A DNA stretch of 64,000 nucleotides from assembly GCA_035308365.1 (NCBI GenBank), contig DATGGU010000005.1, forward strand, positions 112,205-176,204, in the 5' to 3' direction. Below, in pieces: positions 1 through 8,041 of this stretch (position 1 is its first letter; every line of letters begins with the position of its first letter). The stretch comes from PALSA-505 sp035308365. Its GTDB lineage: Bacteria; Actinomycetota; Actinomycetes; Streptosporangiales; Streptosporangiaceae. A program made the position numbers and the translations under genes. The notes under the pieces are model-generated. The model had not been told where the DNA came from, did no database searches, and saw only the letters and a list, made by a program, of their open reading frames with translations.

Positions 1-55
1 GAAGCACCGCAAGCTTCTCAAGAAGACCCGCATCCAGCGCAGGAACAAGAAGTAG
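1..55 (+). CDS. Small ribosomal protein bS22 (AURKAIP1/COX24 family), C-terminal end only
   Basis: The window opens inside this gene. The in-frame tail reads KHRKLLKKTRIQRRNKK and then TAG at 53-55. This is the very basic C-terminus of the roughly 33-residue actinobacterial AURKAIP1/COX24-type protein, which binds the 30S subunit in mycobacteria. The start and first half lie upstream of the window. In M. tuberculosis the equivalent gene (Rv0500B) lies in the same neighbourhood as the acyltransferase and SerB1-like genes that follow here, which supports the call. Confidence 0.85.
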   Translation, partial: KHRKLLKKTRIQRRNKK

Positions 56-135
56 CAGTACGAGGTAGCCGGGCCGTGGCGGTTCGGGCTGTTCGCTGGC
101 CTTCGGCCAGCTTCGCCATGGCCCGCAGTATTGAT

Positions 136-180
136 CCGGGGGACGACCCCCGGCCACCCGATGCCGGGCTTCGCCCGGCA
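136..180 (+). terminator. Two adjacent GC-rich hairpins, probable terminator of the bS22 transcript
   Basis: Positions 136-142 (CCGGGGG) pair perfectly with 147-153 (CCCCCGG) around a 4-base loop. Positions 162-169 (TGCCGGGC) pair perfectly with 173-180 (GCCCGGCA) around loop TTC. No T-tract follows, which is usual for actinobacterial terminators. They lie 81 bases after the bS22 stop. Confidence 0.5.
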
Positions 181-550
181 CGGATGGGGTGGCTGGGCTG
201 GCTGACGCTTTGCGCAATACCCGCAGAGTCTGACCAGGGGATGGCCTCTGTTTCTGGGCGCCTGGCCACGTCTGGGAGGATGGTGCTGGGCTTCCTTGAC
301 CATGACCGTCCGATAAGGGATGCGCCGGCACAGTCATCCGGGATGTATCCATGCGCTCGGGGGCTAGTTCTGCTTGCTGGTCCGGGGGATGAGCCCCGGA
401 CCTGCCGCTGCCGGGGTTTCGGCTGGTGTGGTCCGGGGTAGACAAGGCAGCTTGTGAAACCTTCAGGGGCGCTCGCTGTGGGCAGGCGGTTGCAGAAGTT
501 CCCTGGTGTCCGGAGCCGGGCCGTAACTAGCGCGTGAAGGGTGAGTTTTG
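181..550. other. Intergenic stretch with one further hairpin, no gene recognised
   Basis: This is the rest of the gap of about 495 bases between bS22 and the acyltransferase. An open frame at 76-441 has no recognisable protein character and contains the hairpin arms, so it was not called. A third hairpin is formed by TCCGGGG (381-387) and CCCCGGA (394-400). The last 20 bases hold the AAGGGTG ribosome-binding site of the next gene. I see nothing else. Confidence 0.5.
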
Positions 551-1417
551 ATGGGCGACCGCTATGGGGGCGGTCAGGCGCGGCCGCTGCGGGAGCGGGT
601 GGCGGAGGTCGCGGAGTTCGTGCAGCGGCGGCTGGCCGGCGAGTACATGATCGATGAGTTCGGGTTCGATCCGGACCTGAATGCCTCGGTGCTCATGCCG
701 ATCGCCCGGGTGCTCTACCGCGACTGGTTCCGGGTCAAGATGCGCGGGCTGGAGAACGTCCCCGGCTCTGACGCGGCCCTTCTGGTGGCCAACCATGCCG
801 GCGTGCTGCCATTCGACATGATCATGGTCCAAGCCGGGCTGTTTTACGAACATCCGCAGCATAGGAATCTGCGACTGCTTGGCGCCGATCTAGTGTACGA
901 ACTTCCGATACTCGCTCAGCTGGCGCGTAAGAGCGGCCATACTCTTGCCTGTCCGCCAGAGGCGGCCAAGCTGCTCGCCGCGGGTGAGCTAGTAGGAGTT
1001 TGCCCGGAAGGTTTCAAGGGCACCGGCAAGCCTTTCAGCGAGCGATACAAGCTGCGCAGGTTCGGTCGCGGCGGGTTCGCGGTGTCGGCCATCAGTGCGG
1101 GCGTGCCCATCATTCCGTGCGCGATCGTCGGGGCCGAGGAGATATACCCAATGATCGGGAATGCGCGTGGCCTGGCCCGGTTGCTCGGCCTGCCCTACTT
1201 TCCGCTCACTCCCCTTTTCCCGTGGTTTGGCTTCCTCGGCATGATTCCGCTTCCATCCGACTGGATCATCCAATTCGGCGAACCCATCCCGACGGACAAC
1301 TACTCTGATCCGGACGACACCCGGGCAGTGGCCGAGCTGGCCACCCAAGTTCGCGACACCGTCCAGCAGATGCTGAACACCCTGGTCGCCGAACGTGGCC
1401 CCGCTTTCAGCTACTGA
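551..1417 (+). CDS. Lysophospholipid acyltransferase family protein (PlsC-like)
   Basis: The 288-residue protein carries the PlsC acyltransferase signature: ANHAGVLPFD around residue 80 (the catalytic His followed by an acidic residue) and VCPEGFKGTGKPF near residue 150, matching the E-G block of glycerolipid acyltransferases. It should transfer an acyl chain to a lysophospholipid or related acceptor at the inner membrane face; the exact substrate is not visible. ATG 551 is preferred over TTG 548 because AAGGGTG lies about 7 bases upstream. It corresponds in position to M. tuberculosis Rv0502. The HAD gene downstream is convergent with a gap of only 24 bases. Confidence 0.8.
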   Translation: MGDRYGGGQARPLRERVAEVAEFVQRRLAGEYMIDEFGFDPDLNASVLMPIARVLYRDWFRVKMRGLENVPGSDAALLVANHAGVLPFDMIMVQAGLFYEHPQHRNLRLLGADLVYELPILAQLARKSGHTLACPPEAAKLLAAGELVGVCPEGFKGTGKPFSERYKLRRFGRGGFAVSAISAGVPIIPCAIVGAEEIYPMIGNARGLARLLGLPYFPLTPLFPWFGFLGMIPLPSDWIIQFGEPIPTDNYSDPDDTRAVAELATQVRDTVQQMLNTLVAERGPAFSY

Positions 1418-1441
1418 CCCAGCCCGGTCATCCGGCCAGAG

Positions 1442-2314
1442 CTAGGGGATTGTGCGGCGTTTGCGGAGGGCTACGCCCGCTGCGACGCCGCCGGCTACGG
1501 CTCCGGCGGCGCCGGCGGCCGGGAGGGCGATCATGGCTGCCCGGCGGCCGGTGCGGAAGTCGTGGATTGGCCAGCCATTGCGGCGGGCCTCGGCGCGCAG
1601 TTCGCTGTCCGGGTTGACGGCGTTCGGGTGGCCAACGATCTGGAGCATCGGCAGGTCGTTGATGGAATCGCTGTAGGCGGCGCAGCGGGTGAGGGCGAGG
1701 CTCTCCCGGTCGGCCAGGGCCATGATGGCGGCCGGTTTGGCCGGGCCGTGCAGCAGGCCGCCGATCAGGCGGCCTGTGTAGACGCCGTCGACCGATTCTG
1801 CGACCGTGCCGAGCGCTCCGGTGAGGCCCAGCCTGCGGGCGATGATTTCGGCGAGTTCCACCGGGGTGGCCGTCACCAGCCAGACCCGCTGGCCGGCGTC
1901 CAGGTGGCGCTGGGCCAGCTCCCTGGTGCCCTCCCAGATGCGGTCGGCCATGGTCTCGTCGTAGATTTCCTCGCCGAGCCCGACGATGTCGGCCACCTTG
2001 TAGCCGGCCACGAAGGCTAGGGCAGTTTCCTGCGCCGTCGCGATATGCCCGGCGTGCTCGCTGCCGCGGACCCGGAGCGAGACCTGAGCCCAGGTCATTT
2101 TCGCCAGGTCCATGGAGGTGAAGAGCTTGCGGGCGGCCAGGCCGCGGGCGAAATGGAAGATCGAGGCGCCGCGCATGATGGTGTTGTCTACGTCGAAGAA
2201 TGCCCCGGCAGTGAGATCGTCGGGAACCGGCGATGGCCGGTCCACATTCGCTGCGGCAGCGGCCGCACAGGCCGCAGCCCTCCCATCAGGTGGGCGCGCT
2301 GGCTCCCGCCACAT
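1442..2314 (-). CDS. HAD-IB family hydrolase, SerB1-like phosphatase
   Basis: All four HAD motifs are present: FFDVDNT (motif I, nucleophile and acid/base Asp) near residue 40, VTATP (motif II), PAKPAA with the motif III Lys, and YSDSINDLP (motif IV). Length (290 aa) and the C-terminal Ala/Gly-rich hydrophobic segment before RKRR fit the actinobacterial HAD-IB group to which M. tuberculosis Rv0505c (SerB1) belongs. It probably dephosphorylates a small phosphomonoester; phosphoserine is possible but is not shown by the sequence. The N-terminal 35 residues are low-complexity, so the true start could lie downstream of the ATG used. Its upstream side faces the repeat element at 2338. Confidence 0.8.
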   Translation of the reverse strand: MWREPARPPDGRAAACAAAAAANVDRPSPVPDDLTAGAFFDVDNTIMRGASIFHFARGLAARKLFTSMDLAKMTWAQVSLRVRGSEHAGHIATAQETALAFVAGYKVADIVGLGEEIYDETMADRIWEGTRELAQRHLDAGQRVWLVTATPVELAEIIARRLGLTGALGTVAESVDGVYTGRLIGGLLHGPAKPAAIMALADRESLALTRCAAYSDSINDLPMLQIVGHPNAVNPDSELRAEARRNGWPIHDFRTGRRAAMIALPAAGAAGAVAGGVAAGVALRKRRTIP

Positions 2315-2337
2315 GCTGGCAAGCCTAGCGGCCGTGA

Positions 2338-2496
2338 GGGTTCTTCAAGACCGGCGAGGGAGGGCAGGTGATTTTGCCTGCCCGAGTGTCCGGTGGAGGT
2401 TCCGCAGGACCGGCCGGCGAGGGCAGGCGATGTGTGCCTGCCCGTGTGCCGGTGCGGGTGGCATCGCAACAACCGGAGTGGGCTTCTTGGAGGGCC
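2338..2496 (-). repeat. Dispersed cruciform element R1, copy A (rearranged, with partial duplication)
   Basis: Read on the minus strand this matches the R1 element at 19552-19652. The outer arm GGGTTCTTCAAG is at 2338-2349. Two successive GGGCAGG-loop-CCTGCCC hairpins (about 2362-2383 and 2421-2443) show that the hairpin-bearing half is duplicated. The last 99 bases (about 2398-2496) make one nearly full but degenerate copy. It lies between the HAD gene and the membrane/ABM gene, in a gap of 332 bases that otherwise shows nothing but a possible promoter. Confidence 0.7.
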
Positions 2497-2646
2497 GTGG
2501 CGTTTCAGCCGGGCACTGCGCCTGGCAGTGCGGCGAAGAAACCGGACGTCTGGCTAAGGCGCCGGCGCCCTGGGGCGGCTGAGGTGGAACGTGTGTAACG
2601 ACAGTCCGTTTCACATTGCCAGACATGTCGTGCACCATTAGACGTG

Positions 2647-4386
2647 ATGGACGTCTCCGTGGTGGTCGCGTTTGCGTGCGCGGTCCTCGCGGCCGCCAGT
2701 ACAGGCGTGCTCGTGGGCCGCTGTATTCGCGTGCCGCGAATGGACATCATCGCCTGGGCCGGTGCGGTCGCGGCAATCGCCGTCGCGCTCGGCGCACAGG
2801 CCCTCGGTGCCCACAACGGTTATACGTCATCCACGTTCCGTGCGGTGCAGATCGGTTCGCAGCTCATCGCCCCATTGTGGCTGGCCTGGGGACTGGCCGA
2901 GCTGGCCGCCAAGAGCGCGTCGGCCAGGTTCGGGGCGAAGCTGGTCACCGCAGCCGTGACGGTCGTGGGCGGGGTGGTCCTGGTCACCGACCCGCTGAAC
3001 AGCTCCACCGCGTTCACCAAGTCCTGGCCGGCCGCATCTGACCACTACCAGATCATCCCAAGGTCACTGCTCAGCTTTGCCGCCGGGCTGGTCGTTCTTA
3101 CGGCGGTTGTCATCCTGCTCGCCGGCCTGGTGCGCGTGCGCACCGACACCGGCGGGGCGAGCCGGCTCATCGCCATCGCCCCGGCGGCGGTGGCTGCGGT
3201 GGCGTTGTTCGGTTTGAGGTTCAGCCTCTCATCGAGCGAGGTTTACCCGGCGCTGTGCGCCATCTGTGCCATGCTGACCGCCTTCGCGGGGATCAAGGCG
3301 GCCAAGATCGAGGCGGCCGGGGAGCAGTTCGACGACGAACCGTACGACGAGCCACGGAGTTACCGGCCCGAACCGGAGCGGCTGCCCGAGCTGGAGCGGC
3401 TGCCCGAGCCGGGGCGGCTGCCGGAGCCGGGGCGGCTGCCCGAGCCGGGAGGGCTGCCCGAGCCGGGGCGGCGACCACGTAGCCCGGCGGCCACGCCGCC
3501 CGGCGGGCCGCCGTGGCAGGATGCGCCCGGCCCGGATCAGGGGAGCTGGCGTGACCCGACGGGTGGCGGACAGGGCACCCAGCGGTCCGTGAGCCCGCCA
3601 TGGCACGATACGGTCAGTACTACTCAAAGTAATGAGAAGTTTGACGCCGTTCACGCTGGGCAAGCGGAGAACGGTGATCAACAGACTTACCGGGACGACG
3701 ACTGGTATCGGCTTGATCGCGGAAATCAGGCAAATAACGCGAATCAGGCAATTGGTGGATATCCCCCCAACGGGGGATACCCGCAAGACGGGGGGTACGG
3801 TATGAACGGCCTGCGCCGAGGAGACAGGAAAACCAGACCTGATGACGGCTACCAGCCCGGCCGGGACATGCAGCACGACGACGTGGCGGGCGGGGGATCC
3901 GGCGCCGGGCGGACCGGGGTCTGGCAACGGAGAACCCTCGGCACGGATGCCGCCCCTGGCGCCGCGCCCGAAGCATTCAGGTCCGAGCCAGCACCCGGGG
4001 GTAACAGCGGCATGATCGGCGACGAGTCCGCTACCCAGCGGCTGTACGGCCTGATCGCCATCTACACACTGGCCGAGGGGCGCGAAGAAGAGTTCGACGC
4101 GCTGGCCGAGAGGGTCGTCGCCGAGGTCCGGGCGAGCGAGCCCGACGCCCTGGTCTATGCGGTGCACTCCGTGCCCAACGCGCCGATGCAGCGGATCTTC
4201 TACGAGGTCTACCGCGACCGCACGGCCTATGAAGAGCACAAGCGGCACCTCTACATCCAGCGGTTCGACGTCGAGCGCGGCCCGTACGTGCTGGCCACGA
4301 ACGTGATCGAACTCGGCACGCAGCAGGCGAAGCTGTCTCCACTGCCCGGCCTGTCCCAGTTGCTGCACCGCTCTCCCGGTGGCTGA
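2647..4386 (+). CDS. Multi-TM membrane protein with C-terminal antibiotic-biosynthesis-monooxygenase (ABM) domain
   Basis: The N-terminal 225 or so residues hold six or seven hydrophobic segments (for example residues 5-25, 35-52, 100-115, 137-160 and 175-190). Then comes a Pro/Gly/Gln-rich linker of about 240 residues with a 6-residue RLPEPG repeat, and finally an ABM-fold domain (about residues 460-560, from LYGLIAIYTLAEGREEEFD to YVLATNVIELG). ABM domains are small ferredoxin-like dimers found in quinol monooxygenases and heme-related enzymes. The fusion would hold such a domain at the cytoplasmic face. Its function is unknown. The stop overlaps the glutaredoxin start by 8 bases, so the two are coupled. 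ATG 2647 is used; GTG 2644 is equally possible. Confidence 0.65.
   Translation: MDVSVVVAFACAVLAAASTGVLVGRCIRVPRMDIIAWAGAVAAIAVALGAQALGAHNGYTSSTFRAVQIGSQLIAPLWLAWGLAELAAKSASARFGAKLVTAAVTVVGGVVLVTDPLNSSTAFTKSWPAASDHYQIIPRSLLSFAAGLVVLTAVVILLAGLVRVRTDTGGASRLIAIAPAAVAAVALFGLRFSLSSSEVYPALCAICAMLTAFAGIKAAKIEAAGEQFDDEPYDEPRSYRPEPERLPELERLPEPGRLPEPGRLPEPGGLPEPGRRPRSPAATPPGGPPWQDAPGPDQGSWRDPTGGGQGTQRSVSPPWHDTVSTTQSNEKFDAVHAGQAENGDQQTYRDDDWYRLDRGNQANNANQAIGGYPPNGGYPQDGGYGMNGLRRGDRKTRPDDGYQPGRDMQHDDVAGGGSGAGRTGVWQRRTLGTDAAPGAAPEAFRSEPAPGGNSGMIGDESATQRLYGLIAIYTLAEGREEEFDALAERVVAEVRASEPDALVYAVHSVPNAPMQRIFYEVYRDRTAYEEHKRHLYIQRFDVERGPYVLATNVIELGTQQAKLSPLPGLSQLLHRSPGG
3379..3468 (+). repeat. In-frame 18-bp tandem repeat (RLPEPG)
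   Basis: Five successive 18-base units, CGGCTGCCCGAGCCGGGG with small changes, encode RLPELE-RLPEPG-RLPEPG-RLPEPG-GLPEPG in the linker of the membrane/ABM protein. The unit length keeps the reading frame. Confidence 0.85.
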
Positions 4387-4645
4387 GCAATCCCCACCGT
4401 CTGGCACCGGGCACAGGATCACTTTGCTCGGCAAGCCCGGCTGCCATCTGTGCGACGAGGCGCGTGAGGTCATCGCCAGGGTCGCCGGGGAACTCGGCGT
4501 TCCCTGGGATGAGCGCGACATTACGCTGTCCGAGCAGGACCAGCGGGAGTACTGGGACAAGATTCCCGTCACGCTCATCGACGGGGTGCAGCACGACTTC
4601 TGGCGGGTCAGCGAGCAGCGCCTGCGCGCCGCGCTCACCGCCTAG
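4379..4645 (+). CDS. Glutaredoxin family protein
   Basis: An 88-residue single-domain thioredoxin fold. The strand ITLLGKPGCHLCDEA carries the CxxC active site (Cys22, Cys25), and IPVTLIDG supplies the cis-proline loop. It should act as a small thiol-disulfide oxidoreductase; mycothiol is the likely thiol partner in this phylum, which is inference. The GTG start overlaps the end of the preceding gene. It corresponds in position to M. tuberculosis Rv0508, which sits just before the hemA operon. Confidence 0.85.
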   Translation: MAEQSPPSGTGHRITLLGKPGCHLCDEAREVIARVAGELGVPWDERDITLSEQDQREYWDKIPVTLIDGVQHDFWRVSEQRLRAALTA

Positions 4646-4712
4646 CCGGCCCGGCGAAGCTGGCCCGTCCGCCCCGAGGCTGGCGCCCTGATCTCGTCGC
4701 CATTTTCATGAT

Positions 4713-4731
4713 CACCAAGTTGCCCTTGGTG
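4713..4731 (+). terminator. Hairpin after the glutaredoxin gene
   Basis: CACCAAG (4713-4719) pairs perfectly with CTTGGTG (4725-4731) around a 5-base loop, 67 bases after the glutaredoxin stop and before the AraC gene. Confidence 0.4.
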
Positions 4732-4805
4732 CCCTGACCGTTTCGGATGGTGCGCATTCTTGCAGGTCAGCAGGGTTGTCGGAGGGTGAGTGGTAAGGTC
4801 GCGGC

Positions 4806-5231
4806 ATGGATCCGCAAGACCTCGCCAACCTCGCGCACCTGCGCCGGGCGCGGGATCTGATCGACCGGGAGTACGCACGCCCGCTGGATGTGCCTGCCAT
4901 GGCCCGGCACGCTTTCATGTCGGCGGGCCACTTCTCGCGGCAGTTCCGGGAGGTTTATGGCGAGACGCCGTACAGCTACCTCATGACCCGGCGGATCGAG
5001 CGCGCCATGGCGCTGCTGCGCGGCGGTATGAGCGTGACCGACGCGTGCATGACGGTCGGCTGTACATCACTCGGCTCGTTCAGTTCGCGCTTCACCGAGA
5101 TCGTCGGGGAGACGCCGAGCGCGTATCGCAGCCGTGAGCACCACGCCGAGACCGCGATGCCCGCCTGCGTGGCGAAGGTGCGCACCCGGCCGGTCAGGAA
5201 TGCAGGAGCGGCCCGCGCAGCCGCCGCCTAG
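4806..5231 (+). CDS. AraC family transcriptional regulator (DNA-binding domain only)
   Basis: The 141-residue protein consists almost wholly of the paired helix-turn-helix of AraC/XylS proteins: helix pair one around MARHAFMSAGHFSRQFREVYG and helix pair two around ACMTVGCTSLGSFSSRFTEIVGETPSAYR. There is no N-terminal sensor domain, so ligand control, if any, must be indirect. The VOC gene about 96 bases downstream on the same strand is a common partner of short AraC proteins and a plausible target. The C-terminal 25 residues are Ala/Arg-rich and not conserved. Confidence 0.85.
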   Translation: MDPQDLANLAHLRRARDLIDREYARPLDVPAMARHAFMSAGHFSRQFREVYGETPYSYLMTRRIERAMALLRGGMSVTDACMTVGCTSLGSFSSRFTEIVGETPSAYRSREHHAETAMPACVAKVRTRPVRNAGAARAAAA

Positions 5232-5327
5232 TGGCAGACCTTGGCTGGTGGCAGACCTTGGCTGGCTAAGTCCTGCTCGCTCACATGTCCCCGGCATGAC
5301 TGCGTGACACGGCCTAATGTCGACCGT

Positions 5328-5738
5328 ATGACCATCGCACTCCAGTATTGCCACGTCACCGTCAATGACGTGGACGAGTCGCTCGGCTTCTACCGCGACG
5401 CGCTCGGCCTCGAGGTGCGCAATGACGTCGCTTCGGGCGGGTTCCGCTGGGTCACTCTTGGCAGCCCGGATCAGCCGGGCCTTGAGATCGTGCTGTCGGA
5501 GCCGCACGCCGGCCGGTCCCAGGCCGACGGCGACGCCCTGCAGGAACTGCTTACCAAGGGCGTCCTGCCGATGCTCGTCTTCCGGGCCGGCGATCTCGAA
5601 GCGGTCTTCGAGAAGGTGCGGGCATCCGGTGCCGAGGTGCTGGAGGAGCCCACGGACCAGCCCTGGGGGGCGCGCGACTGTGCGTTCCGCGATCCCTCGG
5701 GCAACCTGGTGCGGATTTCGCAGGCATCGACGGGGTAG
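5328..5738 (+). CDS. VOC (glyoxalase/bleomycin resistance) family protein
   Basis: 136 residues in two beta-alpha-beta-beta-beta modules: QYCHVTVNDVDESLGFYRDALGLEV and PMLVFRAGDLEAVFEKVRASGAEVLEEP, ending in the usual DPSGNLVRI strand. VOC enzymes bind a divalent metal; His9 and a C-terminal acidic residue are likely ligands. The substrate cannot be told. ATG 5328 is chosen because it begins directly at the first conserved strand. The 96-base gap before it contains a 17-base tandem duplication (TGGCAGACCTTGGCTGG twice). Its pairing with the AraC gene suggests a small regulated response unit. Confidence 0.85.
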   Translation: MTIALQYCHVTVNDVDESLGFYRDALGLEVRNDVASGGFRWVTLGSPDQPGLEIVLSEPHAGRSQADGDALQELLTKGVLPMLVFRAGDLEAVFEKVRASGAEVLEEPTDQPWGARDCAFRDPSGNLVRISQASTG

Positions 5739-5883
5739 GCGTCGTCCGTCGCATGGCTGCCAGCGGGTACCTGAACGGCCCAGCCGCCGCCGGGCGGTCT
5801 GTCGGGGCGCGGCTTTGGCCTGGGTGCGGGGCGCTGCGAGGCGGCCATGACCCGCGTTTGGCCCATCCGGTGAAACGACGGCT

Positions 5884-5901
5884 TTGTGCAAACATTCACA
5901 A
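5884..5901 (+). promoter_or_regulatory. Rex operator (ROP) upstream of rex-hemACD
   Basis: TTGTGCAAACATTCACAA is an 18-base near-palindrome matching the known Rex site TTGTGAA-N4-TTCACAA at all but one core position. It lies 99 bases before the Rex start. In Streptomyces coelicolor Rex binds such a site in front of its own rex-hemACD operon and is released by NADH, so autoregulation is expected here. Confidence 0.85.
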
Positions 5902-5999
5902 GGGCGTACCGTGAAGTGAAAAGCTCGAGCGGCGGGCCGGTATGGCCAGGCAGCCTGCGGAAGCCCGTCGCCGTGTCGATCCCCCAGGAGCGTCGGCGC

Positions 6000-6689
6000 A
6001 TGTCACACCGTCCGGGGTCTGCCAACGGCAGTCACGGTATCCCGGAAGCCACCGTTGCCCGGCTGCCGGTGTATCTTCGCGCCCTCTGCGCGCTGGCGGA
6101 GAATGGCACGGCCACGGTGTCGAGCGAGGAACTCGCGGTGGCCGCCGGGGTCAACTCGGCCAAACTCCGCAAGGATCTCTCGCACCTTGGCTCCTACGGG
6201 ACCCGGGGCGTCGGGTACGACGTGGATTATCTGGTGTACCAGGTGTCCCGCGAACTCGGTCTCACCCAGGACTGGCCGGTTGTCATCGTCGGCCTGGGTA
6301 ACCTGGGGCGGGCGCTGGCCAACTATGGCGGCTTCGCTTCCCGCGGGTTCCGCGTGGCCGCGCTGCTCGATTCCGACCCTACGGTGGTGGGCACCACGAT
6401 CGCCCGGATTCCCGTTCAGCACTCGGACGAGATGGAAGCTGTGGTCCGGCGGCACCAGGCGTCGATCGGCGTGATCGCCACCCCGGCGGGATCCGCGCAG
6501 AGTGTCTGCGACCGGCTGGTGGCCTCCGGCGTCACCAGCATTCTCAACTTCGCGCCAGCCGTTCTCAGCGTCCCTGAGGGCGTGGACGTGCGTAAGGTTG
6601 ACTTGTCAATCGAGCTGCAGATCCTCGCCTTCCACGCCCAGCGCAAGGCGTCGATGGGCGACCCAGCGGTTCAGGCGGTGGGCTCATGA
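6000..6689 (+). CDS. rex: Redox-sensing transcriptional repressor Rex
   Basis: The 229-residue protein has an N-terminal winged helix (LPVYLRALCALAENG through NSAKLRKDLSHLGSYGTRGVGYDVDYL) and a Rossmann domain with VVIVGLGNLGRALANY as the dinucleotide loop, followed by the domain-swapped C-terminal helix. Rex senses the NADH/NAD+ ratio and represses respiratory and heme genes when NADH is low. ATG 6000 follows CAGGAG at 5986-5991. A longer frame from GTG 5886 would begin inside the operator and is rejected. The stop overlaps the hemA start (ATGA), so rex and hemA are translated together. Confidence 0.95.
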   Translation: MSHRPGSANGSHGIPEATVARLPVYLRALCALAENGTATVSSEELAVAAGVNSAKLRKDLSHLGSYGTRGVGYDVDYLVYQVSRELGLTQDWPVVIVGLGNLGRALANYGGFASRGFRVAALLDSDPTVVGTTIARIPVQHSDEMEAVVRRHQASIGVIATPAGSAQSVCDRLVASGVTSILNFAPAVLSVPEGVDVRKVDLSIELQILAFHAQRKASMGDPAVQAVGS

Positions 6690-8041
6690 GCATGCTCGTG
6701 GTCGGATTGAGCCATAAGAGCGCGCCGGTCGCGATGCTGGAGCGCGCCGCGATCGGCGGCGACGAACTCGGCAAGCTGCGCAGCGACATTGTCCAGGCCG
6801 AGCATGTGGCCGGTGCTTTCATCGTTTCTACCTGCAACCGGGTCGAGATCTACGCCGACGTCGACAAGTTCCACGGCGGGGTCAGCTCGATCTGCGAGCT
6901 GCTGGCCAGGCACTCCGGCGTCCCACTCGCCGAGCTCACTCCGCACCTGTACGTGCACTACGAGGACCGGGCCCTGCAGCACCTGCTCGAGGTCGTCTGC
7001 GGGCTCGACTCGATGGTGGTGGGCGAGGGGCAGATCCTGGGTCAGGTGCGTCAGGCGCTGACCGCCGCCAGGGAGCAGGAGACACTCGGCCGGGAACTCG
7101 GCGAGATCGGCCGGGTGGCGCTGCGGGCCGGGAAGCGGGCGCACGCCGAAACCGGGATCGACCGGGCCGGGGCGAACCTGGTCAGCGTGGGCCTGGGACT
7201 GGCCGCCGAGCGGCTGAGCCAGCCCGGGCGGCCGGCCGCCGGCGCCCCGCTGCGCGATGTCCGGGTGCTCATCGTGGGCGCGGGCTCGATGAGCTCGCTG
7301 GCCGCCGTGACCGCCGCCCGGATGGGCGCGGCCGGCATCGTGATCGCGAACCGGACCAAGGGCAACGCGCAGCGGCTGGCGGCCACGCTGGAGGCCACGG
7401 TGACCGGCCTGTCCGCGCTGCCGGACGCGCTGCGGGCAGCCGATCTGGTCATCTCCTGCACCGGCGCCGCCGGAATCGTGATCACCCAGGCGGCGATCGC
7501 CGGGGTGATGGCCGGCCGGACCAGGCCGGGCCGGCCACTCGTGCTGCTCGACCTGGCGATGCCCAGGGACATCGAGCCGGCCGTGGCTGAGCTGCCCGGC
7601 GTCGGCCTCATCGGCCTGGACACGATCGGCACGGCCGCCGACGGCAGCGCCCAGGAGGCGGACGTGGCGGCGGTGCGGGCCATCGTCGCCGAGGAACTGG
7701 CAGCCAGGGCGCTGGCGGTGCGCGCGGCCAGCGTGACCCCGACCGTGGTCGCGCTGCGGGCCAAGGCGGCCAAGGTGGTGGACGCCGAACTGGACCGGCT
7801 GACCGGCCGGCTCAGCGACCTTGACGACCACGCGCTCGGCGAGATCTCGAACACGGTCCGCCGGGTGGTGGACAAACTGCTGCACGCGCCGACCGTCCGG
7901 ATCAAGGAGCTGGCTTCCGGCCCGGGTGGCGACGGTTACGCCAACGCGCTGCAGGTGCTCTTCGACCTCGACCCCAAGGCGGTCGAGGCGGTAACCCGCG
8001 CCGATGTGGATCTAGGACTGGATCAGGAGAATCCCGAGTGA
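6686..8041 (+). CDS. hemA: Glutamyl-tRNA reductase
   Basis: First committed step of C5 heme synthesis: NADPH-dependent reduction of glutamyl-tRNA to glutamate-1-semialdehyde. Visible features are GLSHKSAP at the N-terminus, the nucleophilic cysteine in STCNRVEIYA (Cys50), VVGEGQILGQVRQAL, a Rossmann NADPH site (LIVGAGSMSSLAAVTAARMG near residue 195) and the C-terminal dimerisation helices. At 451 aa it is of normal length. It overlaps rex by 4 bases and hemC by 4 bases (GTGA). Expression should follow Rex control. Confidence 0.97.
   Translation: MSMLVVGLSHKSAPVAMLERAAIGGDELGKLRSDIVQAEHVAGAFIVSTCNRVEIYADVDKFHGGVSSICELLARHSGVPLAELTPHLYVHYEDRALQHLLEVVCGLDSMVVGEGQILGQVRQALTAAREQETLGRELGEIGRVALRAGKRAHAETGIDRAGANLVSVGLGLAAERLSQPGRPAAGAPLRDVRVLIVGAGSMSSLAAVTAARMGAAGIVIANRTKGNAQRLAATLEATVTGLSALPDALRAADLVISCTGAAGIVITQAAIAGVMAGRTRPGRPLVLLDLAMPRDIEPAVAELPGVGLIGLDTIGTAADGSAQEADVAAVRAIVAEELAARALAVRAASVTPTVVALRAKAAKVVDAELDRLTGRLSDLDDHALGEISNTVRRVVDKLLHAPTVRIKELASGPGGDGYANALQVLFDLDPKAVEAVTRADVDLGLDQENPE

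Noticed and set aside
76..441. Open frame of 121 codons after bS22
   Set aside because: It runs through terminator-like hairpins, lacks a ribosome-binding site and has no protein-like pattern.
5886..6000. Longer N-terminus for Rex starting at GTG 5886
   Set aside because: It would begin inside the Rex operator, and CAGGAG precedes ATG 6000.
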